64,000 bases of DNA from Candidatus Peregrinibacteria bacterium (lineage in GTDB: Bacteria; Patescibacteriota; Gracilibacteria; UM-FILTER-43-11), in NCBI GenBank assembly GCA_016699515.1, contig CP064978.1, positions 1-64,000 on the forward strand. Direction: 5' to 3'. The notes under the pieces are model-generated. The model saw only the letters and a program-made list of their open reading frames with translations, made no database searches and was not told the DNA's origin. Of the stretch, positions 57,377 to 64,000 are shown piece after piece. How positions within the stretch are numbered: the first letter of the stretch is position 1; the number at the start of each line of letters is the position of its first letter. Made by a program: the position numbers and the translations under genes.

Positions 57377-58534
57377 CTAGTTAGGGGGTAGTGGGAGTGG
57401 CGTCTTGCAGACGCTGCACTCCCGGGTGGCCCTGGGGTTCAGGGCTTGGCGACCGCATGACGGGCACACGCCGAAGCTCGCGGAGGCCTGGGCGGCCGCC
57501 GCAAACTTCTTTGCTTGTGGCCGGGCCGTGTCGCACTCGACACAGGCCCAGGCCGACCCGTCATTCTCGGTGCCGCACGTGGCCGCATCCTTGTCGGCCT
57601 TGTGGCCGCAGGTCCAGGGGACCTGCGGCGACGGGCATTCGCAGTGTGGGCACTTAGGCTTGTTCAGCCCAATATCCCACACCCGCCCCCCGCAGTTCAG
57701 GCACACCCAGGACGAGTGGTGGGCGTCCCACCACGCCCAGAACCCCCCCCTGGCCGTGAGCACGAGGCCCAGGCCCAGGCAGCTGAGCTGCCAGAGCGTA
57801 CTGCCCCACTCGATTCCTTCCTTGGCGTTGCGAACAACGCCCGGCCCCCCGAAGAGGGTGCAGAAGGTGACGAGGAGGGCGATGCTGGCGAGCCCCATCC
57901 GAAGGTAGTCCCCGAAGGCCCAGGGGGCTTCGAGGTCTACCCCCCCGGCCGTCTTCGAGGCTTGCTCGGGGTCTGGTGCTTTTTTGCTGATCTTATCGAT
58001 CAGCGCCTTCCCCTGATAGGCCCGGTTTCCCCATTTCCAGAGGAAAAGGGGGAGCCACAATAGGACTCCCGCGATGCTCGCCACGACGCTACCACCAAAG
58101 CCCACGAGGGCGATGGCGGCGATCACGCCGATGGTCGACAGGGAGCTCCAGGCCGTGACGAGGAAATCCCCGACCAGCAGCAGAGCCCCGATAGCGACGG
58201 CGGTCCATTGACTCCCCCCGGGGCGCATGCTGCGCCACCAGAAGAGGGGGAAGAGGGCGAGCCACCACCCCGGCCAGTAGCGCCGGGCTAGGACCTGGCC
58301 GGGGTCTTCGGCGAAGGCGGCGCCGAAGATTAGCTCCAAGAGCCAGTAGAGGGCGGGGCGGACGATCCCGGTCCAGAGACCGGAGAGCACCCACCAGATT
58401 AGCTCTTTGATCTCTTGCCCCCAGCCGTCGCCGGCGTAGGCGGTGTTGGGGGTGAGGGTGATGAGGGTGAACAGGATGGCGGTGAGGGTGAACAGGATGG
58501 CGGTGAGGGTGTTGCGGTTGTTGTTCTTGTTCAT
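57377..58534 (-). CDS. High-GC membrane protein with multiple zinc ribbons
   Basis: 385 residues, uninterrupted, unrecognised. Signal-like N-terminus with a duplicated heptapeptide (LTAILFTLTAILFTL) encoded by a 21-bp tandem repeat at ~58467-58508, then about six transmembrane helices (WWVLSGLWTGIVRPALYWLL, TIGVIAAIALVGFGGSVVA, LGLGLVLTARGGFWAWWD). The soluble C-terminus carries CxxC knuckles: WVCLNCGGRVWD, KPKCPHCECPS, WACVECDTARPQ, FGVCPSCGRQAL and RECSVCKTPLP, at least two zinc ribbons. The gene is strikingly GC-rich, with CCC/GGG-rich codons unlike both neighbours, and lies between 16-bp inverted repeats. Recent acquisition is likely. Confidence 0.85.
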   Translation of the reverse strand: MNKNNNRNTLTAILFTLTAILFTLITLTPNTAYAGDGWGQEIKELIWWVLSGLWTGIVRPALYWLLELIFGAAFAEDPGQVLARRYWPGWWLALFPLFWWRSMRPGGSQWTAVAIGALLLVGDFLVTAWSSLSTIGVIAAIALVGFGGSVVASIAGVLLWLPLFLWKWGNRAYQGKALIDKISKKAPDPEQASKTAGGVDLEAPWAFGDYLRMGLASIALLVTFCTLFGGPGVVRNAKEGIEWGSTLWQLSCLGLGLVLTARGGFWAWWDAHHSSWVCLNCGGRVWDIGLNKPKCPHCECPSPQVPWTCGHKADKDAATCGTENDGSAWACVECDTARPQAKKFAAAAQASASFGVCPSCGRQALNPRATRECSVCKTPLPLPPN

Positions 58535-58953
58535 TTCTTTCTTCTTTCTTGAAATGGGTTGAAGGTTGAAGTTGAAATGCGAAAAGGTAGTTTGCGGTTG
58601 AAAAATTCCCTAACTAATTAGCAGGGAGACGATCTGTACAGAAGCGTGAGCGATCCGCCTTCGTACGCTACGGCGTACTTTGGCGGACACTGTCGGCATT
58701 TCTGCACAAATCTCTCTCTGCTAAATCATCGCCTATGGATTTAAAGATCAAACACGTTTTGCGTGCGTTAATTTATACCACAAATTAATAAAAATGTCAA
58801 TGGTCTGTATTGGTGTTTTTCGGGGGATTTCTCACCGCCGTAGGCGGGTCGAAATGACATACCAAAAAACACCCACCAAATTTGGTGGACGTGCTTTAGC
58901 CAACGCTAGCATACTTTTGCCCACCGGTCAAGGGTGCTGGGGCCAACATCCGC
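58535..58953. other. Intergenic region with nested inverted repeats
   Basis: No gene is visible. TTAGCAGGGAGACGATCTG at 58617 and its imperfect inverse TCTCTCTCTGCTAA ending at 58726 bracket a ~110-base fold. Its centre is CCGCCTTCGTACG-CTA-CGGCGTACTTTGGCGG. The right 16-bp inverted repeat follows at 58720-58735. Farther on, GGTGTTTTT at 58812 and AAAAACACC around 58865 form a second hairpin with CACCGCCGTAGGCGGG in its loop. Confidence 0.7.
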
Positions 58954-60095
58954 TTAGTCGATGAACCCTTTGAGAACAGCAATGATTGCTTTTCGTTGCC
59001 ATGTTCCTACTCCGTATTCTTTCAATGCTTCATCGGCTGCATCAGACCACTGTTCCCCATGGTTTTTTTGAGCTCCTTCAAAGCGGGCTTCATGCGCTTG
59101 GCTTCGTCGAGTACATTTTTTTGGTCGTATAGCGCCACAAATACCAAATAGCCGATCATTCGCTTGGCAATTTCCTTACTTCTTAGCGCCTTTTCTTGGG
59201 TGGTTTCTCCTGGGTTTAACACATCCTTAAATTCACCAATTGAAAAATGCACCGGATCAATAACGCGGAATGGAATTTTATCTTTTTTAATAAATGCAAA
59301 AGCGGTTCTTTCAAGGCTGGTTGTACGGTTGGTATACATCCCTCCGAATACTCCTTGTTCGGCTAAATAGGTTTGAACGGCTGTCCAGTTTTGAATATCT
59401 ACCGCTAAGCCAGTTTCGTGCATGCTGGTGCCCGGTTTTGCAGCTAAAGTTCGTTGACCGACTTTTTTGTCTGTTACTTTATTTTTGTGCAAACCTGCTT
59501 GTTCATTATTATCGCGAAACGAACTATTGAATTGAAAGGTAAGTTTTTCATCGTCCTCTTGCATTTTTTTAAAGGCCGCTTCGAATTTTTTGCCTAAAGC
59601 TTTAGTCATTCGTACGTCATTGCCATCTTTGTCTTTTACATACTCTCCATTAAGCTTAAGCACCACTACTTCGCGTTCGCTTTCACTATATCCTTCCACC
59701 GCTTTGGCTACGATGCTGTCTTTTTCAAGGTAATTCCCGATTTCGGGGTAAAACACATAATCCGCTTCCATTTCTTCGACGGTTTTACCAAACGCTTTGG
59801 CGCGTTCTTCTTTAAGCACTTGCAGCTTAATCGCCTCTTTTTCATCGGCTTTTTTGGCATCGATGAGCGCGTCGATTCCTACTGCACTTGCGACTACTGC
59901 GACTGCACTACCCCCGGCGAGAATTTTTAAAAGCTGACGGCGGCTCATTTGTGGACCACTTTGTTCGGCGCTTGCTTCACCGCTGAGTACGTTTTGGGTT
60001 TGGGCACGCCTGGCGGCACGCTCTTTGATAGCTTTGATTCGCGCTCGCCGCTCTTCAGGTGTTAGTTCACGCTGTTGTTGAAATCTTTCCGACAT
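58954..60095 (-). CDS. M15 (VanY-like) D,D-carboxypeptidase with Tat-like anchor, one frameshift near the C-terminus
   Basis: Predicted peptidoglycan D-Ala-D-Ala peptidase. The zinc motif is GTSMHETGLAVDIQNW (SxHxxGxAxD) and the second ligand block is VIDPVHFSIG; the family's usual EPWHF has its catalytic Glu replaced here by Asp. Before it, NSSFRDNNEQAGLH matches the substrate-site SGYRS..Q..L region. Residues ~50-75, MSRRQLLKILAGGSAVAVV, look like a twin-arginine signal; starting at the ATG at 59947 would make it a conventional Tat leader, otherwise a 49-residue basic extension precedes it. Near 59055 a shift replaces NSGLMQPMKH-stop with GEQWSDAADEALKEYGVG and ends VLKGFID at 58954. It lies 75 bases after the large gene upstream. 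Confidence 0.85.
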
Positions 60096-60170
60096 TATTT
60101 AAACATTATATTTAATACCTCATAGTGCACAAAAATTCTTATTTGTCAATGGTCTTAGGGGGCACTCCCG

Positions 60171-63100
60171 TTATTTATCGGGGTTTTCTTGAATGTACTT
60201 TTCACGATTGGTCTGAGCTTCAGCTTCGGTGATGGTTTTGGTGTTGTATCCTTTGCTTCCATCTGCCTTTTTAACTCGTTCGGTGTATTCACCGCCACGA
60301 TAATAAGCCGAAATAGAGGACCATTTTTCTTTGGCGCCACCGCTGGTTTCGTCGAAAGCTTTTTTAAATTCTTCTTGATCGAGCATGCGCAAATCGATGG
60401 TTTTTTTCTCTCCTTTAATTTCAAATTCAAATTTAATCCCACTCGTTATCCCTTCTAAACTGCCATGGACCAATTCATAAGCTTTGGCCAATGCAATCAA
60501 GGCACCTTTTTTGGTTGGCCCTAGTACGGCTTTGTATTCGGGGGCAAAGGCTTCAATGATATTAGTAACAGTACTGCGGGTTGGATCCACCACAAGCGGT
60601 TCACGGTTTTTTAGCTGTCGTGGGTCTTCGTAATCAGTCCAGGTCCCTTGTTCCATTTGCCACACTTCGGGGCTGGTGTGCATGGGCATGCGGTAGAACA
60701 CGGTTAGTTTTTCGGGCTCTGTTCCATCGGCACTACTGGTTTTACTGACCGACGTAATCGGGATCAAAAAGCGATCGAAGTAGTCGTCGGTGTAGGCGCT
60801 CATATCCATATCAGGATACTTGGCAGCGAGTTCTCGTTTCATGGTTTCGCGAGCGCGTTCTTCGGCTTTGGTTTGCATCCACATCATGCGTAAACTTGGG
60901 TTTTTGATGATTGCAGGGATTTCGTTCGCCGTTACTTCTATATTAGTGTAGGCAATATTGGCAGGGGTTTCTTGGTATTGTCTTAAAAACTCTTTGGTTG
61001 CTTCGCTGGCGGGCAAGGTGCCTTCATTAATAGCGTCTTGAATATTTTTAAGAATCTCGGCATTGGCCCCGCGTTCGTCTAAATGAAATCCACCGTTATT
61101 AAACGCTTCTTTAAATTGGTCGGCGTAGCGCTTGCCTAAAAACTCTTTAAAGTAATCGTTTTCAAAGAAGTGACCATTGATTTCTTCGTTAATTAATGGG
61201 ATTGGTACATCGCCATTTCCGAATTTTTGGGTTACTACTTGGCGCAATTGATTCAATTTGGTGTCCGCCCATTCTACGGCTGCGGTGTCTACTCCTATAA
61301 TAAGTTCAATGGCACCGGTGGTGGCATCTTTGGCTAAATCCAAATGTTGATCCATTCGGCGTTTGATCTCTATTTTGTGCGCTCCATACCAAATGGTTAC
61401 CGCTTCTTTTCCAAATTCTACGCTGTCGGCGCCTTTTTGCACCCAAGAATTGATGACGTTTTTGGCTCCTGGAATCCATTCGTATCGTGTGGTTTCGTAC
61501 GCCTTATTCAAGGCTTCTTGAGTAGGGGATTTAATCACTCGTCGCCCCACATGCGATAATACATCGGCGGCGCCTTTTACGGCGTTTACCGATTGATCCA
61601 TCCAGTTATCGCCCACGGTCCGATTAATGTCTTCCATCCGCATTTCGGCCTTCAATACTACTTCCCAAGTTAAGGTTTTTGGATTTTCTTTGAACGATGC
61701 TAACCATTTTTCAGGAGGCGTCCATGAAGTATAACGCCCTTGTGTTGTTTCGGCTTCTCCAGTAAACGGATGGACCCAACGTGCTTCGAGTGCACGACGT
61801 CCATAATTCTGATCACGGCCCTCTTTATTTCCTACGTAATCAAAAAATCCTTTCATTGTTTTATAAACAGCCGTTCGACCCACTAAATCTTTATCTTGAG
61901 TGATTGTTTTGTTAAAGTCTGCAATTCGCCCCGTATTGATTGCTGGATGAATATTTTTGAAGGGATCTTTTACTCCATTGGCTGGCTTTAGGTTTTCCCC
62001 GGGATTTTGTTCCACATAAAAGTACCACTCCATCAGATCATGAAACGGAACGTTTCGCATTTCCTGAAGTGTGGCGTGTTGTTGTTCGGGGTTTAGCGGA
62101 ATGTCCCCGCCTTCTACCATGGGTTTGGTGTAATTAACCAAGGCCGCTTCGTCGGTTCCTTCGAAGGCGTTTTCAAGATTGTGTACTTTTAAACGTTCAA
62201 AAATTCCTTTTCCGGTGGTTTCTTTAGCAATCACATCAGCGGCTAGGCCTGCTAGCCCAATCTTAAGCAAATTTCCAGTGATACCGGGGTTATCTCCAAA
62301 GGCTTTTTTACCAGCTTTAAAGGCCATAAAAATGGCAAAAATAGCGGCGGCTCTGCTTTTTAGATCGCCGTTCATCAGCATGTCCCAAATGTTTTCACCG
62401 TATTCTTGAATGTAATCGGTGATACCAGCTCCGTTCATACGGCGCTCAAATTCTTGGGTTTTGGCGGTGGTGTGAGTTTCTTTCTCTTCCTCAGACTCAA
62501 TGTGATTTTTAATCAGCCCAAGAATAGAAAGGGCACCGAGTTCGGGGTCGTTATGGGTTACTTCACCTCCCATTTTTTCGGTGAGCGAACCTTCCATATT
62601 TTCAATAATGAATAGGAATGCTTCTTTTCCTCCTCGTTTGTCGTCGGGTAAAATGGCGCGAAGGTGGTTTACTAACAGTTCACGATCACCTTTGGTGTCG
62701 CTTTGAATCAACTCACCCCAATTGACGGTTTTTAGGCGAGGGTTTTCCTGAACGGCTTTTACGTAGGCTTCGTACACACCCTCTAACTGAATTCCTAGTA
62801 GATATTCCATTTTGCGCTCGGTACCACGATTGTGGAGTTCGAACACTTTATAGTTAATATCCACCGAACGTTCTTCATCGAATTCGGCTTTGTTGGCTTT
62901 TACCGCATTTTCAAACCAGGTTTTATTGGCGCTATCGGTTGGGTTGGCCCAATATTTTTTAGCACTTTCTACCTCCTTTTGGGCGGCTTCTAATGATGGT
63001 TTTAGTGTGTCGATCGCCGCTTTATTCTTTACGGCATCTTTTCCCAACAGCTGCATTTCTTTTTGTAGTTCGGCGGCTTTTTTAGTTAGGCGAACGTATA

Positions 63101-64000
63101 GGCTTACAAAATTGGTGGTGTTGCGGTCCAACTGTTGGTTGGGTTGATTTTGGTTGAACTCTTTGGTTTTTAGTAAATCTACCAACACGGCACCGTAGTA
63201 AGCTTGATTGCTTTCAAATCGATGTACGCCGTCTTGTAACCCTTCGTAGCGACTCACGCCATTTTTGTAAATCAGGCTGATTAAATACCGCTTGAGTGCC
63301 GGATTGTAGTTTTGATTCAACTGGGCATCGTCGAATAATCCATTGGCAATTTCAACTGCTTTTTTGAATTTAAGTAGCGCGTATTCCAATTGAATTTGCC
63401 CATTTTCTTTTCTAGATTTTCTTTGGTAAATTCTTGGTCGATTTTGTTGGCTTGCGCATTAACGCGCACCAGTGTGAGCTGCTTTTCGGCAATCTCAACA
63501 TACTTTTTAAGTGTCGCTTGATCGGTGTCAAACGTGGCATCCAGTGCTGCAGTCAATCGTTTGCTGGCCTTTTCATCGCGATGATGTGAGGCGATGCTTT
63601 CCAAGTCGGCGATACGCTGTTTGGCATCGTCGATGTTGGTTGGCAATGTGGCAATCGCAGGCATGTCTTTTTTCACTAAGCTGGCAATCGCACTTCCGTC
63701 GGATAGATTGGGTGGGTTGGCTGCCACTTGGTCGTACTCTTCCTGAGCCTTTTCTTGCTGCTTTACAATGTTTGCCCCTCCGCTACGTTCTAACCATTTT
63801 TCATAAATAAACGGATAATTTTCACGATTCGTTTTGGGGTCGTTATTCCATTGATCGCCCAACACAAAACCGTTTTCAAAATTATTGGTTTCGGTTTGAA
63901 TGAGTGCCAAAAACAATTGCTTGTATTCGCGCGCTACGGTTACGTCTTCGACGTGTTCGTGGCTTTCTTGGAATACAGCGAATTCGCTGCTGCTCCATAC
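60171..64000 (-). CDS. Giant hypothetical protein, N-terminus outside window, one frameshift
   Basis: At least 1275 residues, unrecognised. The part near the window edge reads FAVFQESHEHVEDVTVA and VLGDQWNNDPKTNRENY, followed by helical charged sequence. A shift near 63395 (MGKFNWNTRY against QLEYALLKFKK) joins it to the 1072-residue frame. There it is mainly helical and charged with one hydrophobic stretch (AAAIFAIFMAFKAGKKAFG) and glycine/alanine helices (LLKIGLAGLAADVIAKE). Tryptophan-rich patches (RYTSWTPPEKWLASFKE, WVHPFTGEAETTQG) and an ordered C-terminal region (ITSGIKFEFEIKGEKKTID) are present. No catalytic motif recognised. It appears to be in one transcript with the M15 peptidase and the other unknown envelope proteins. 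Confidence 0.78.

Noticed and set aside
57515..58063. Long open frames antisense to the high-GC gene
   Set aside because: High GC removes stop codons by chance; the Pro/Arg/His-rich peptides have no domain features, whereas the minus frame has membrane helices and CxxC pairs.

Overview
The window looks like part of a compact bacterial genome of the Candidate Phyla Radiation (Patescibacteria), perhaps a Peregrinibacteria-like lineage. This is an inference from gene content: RNase J rather than RNase E, four-helix-bundle small proteins, very short intergenic spacers, many large proteins with no recognisable family, and peptidoglycan and pilus genes. No rRNA or taxonomic marker was compared. The code is standard: GuaA and the pyruvyl transferase CsaB end at TGA exactly where their families should end, so TGA is a stop and not glycine.

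One property dominates the whole window. Essential genes (dnaN, mfd, PBP1A, rnj, murG, ftsW, prs, gap, guaA) are broken by single-base shifts, often in homopolymers, while both halves stay perfectly conserved. I read these as uncorrected long-read indels, not as gene decay. They are densest at 1-6.3 kb, which at first sight looks non-coding. Joining frames by eye recovers, on the minus strand, an M9 collagenase-type metalloprotease and a lipoprotein and, on the plus strand, dnaN. An AT-rich spacer with DnaA-box-like sequences before dnaN is a candidate replication origin.

Layout. 1-3.5 kb: secreted proteins, minus strand. 3.5-11.5 kb: candidate oriC, dnaN, mfd, a class A penicillin-binding protein. 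11.5-16.9 kb, minus: prepilin peptidase, RNase J, two four-helix-bundle proteins, YifB/ComM. 17-20.2 kb: ribD and a membrane protein with a transglutaminase-like domain. 20.2-23.7 kb: murG and ftsW (minus), lspA and a membrane protein (plus). 23.7-26 kb: two disordered hypothetical proteins and a TsaE-HD fusion. 26-31.6 kb: an AT-rich accessory cassette. 31.6-36.4 kb, minus: surface polysaccharide genes (O-antigen ligase-like, CsaB, GT2) with a solute-binding lipoprotein. 36.5-43.6 kb: cysS, pdxT, prs, gap, a beta-CASP RNase and a zinc alcohol dehydrogenase. 43.6-46.5 kb: rhuM, two tRNA-Ser genes, a hicBA remnant and a GT4 glycosyltransferase. 46.6-51.3 kb: guaA, then a sigma factor with a FecR/anti-sigma-like membrane protein. 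51.3-64 kb, minus: a run of large unknown envelope-type proteins, including a high-GC zinc-ribbon membrane protein and an M15 D,D-peptidase, running off the right edge.

The most unusual region is 26.0-31.7 kb. It holds five tandem paralogues of a small membrane-anchored protein with a CPD motif and a terminal W..NC motif, a degraded copy of a subtilisin gene and an intact subtilisin with long beta-rich C-terminal repeats. Two 145-bp direct repeats lie inside it. The whole block is bracketed by a ~120-bp duplication of the ligase/tsaE junction, so the ancestral ligase-tsaE operon and the site of the insertion can be reconstructed.

The window is also rich in small dispersed repeats (AATTACGAATTA and CAAATCACAAAC types, GGGCATAGGGCAT inverted repeats, CCCGCC-TnA-GGCGGG palindromes). 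Several of them lie inside coding sequence and are translated.
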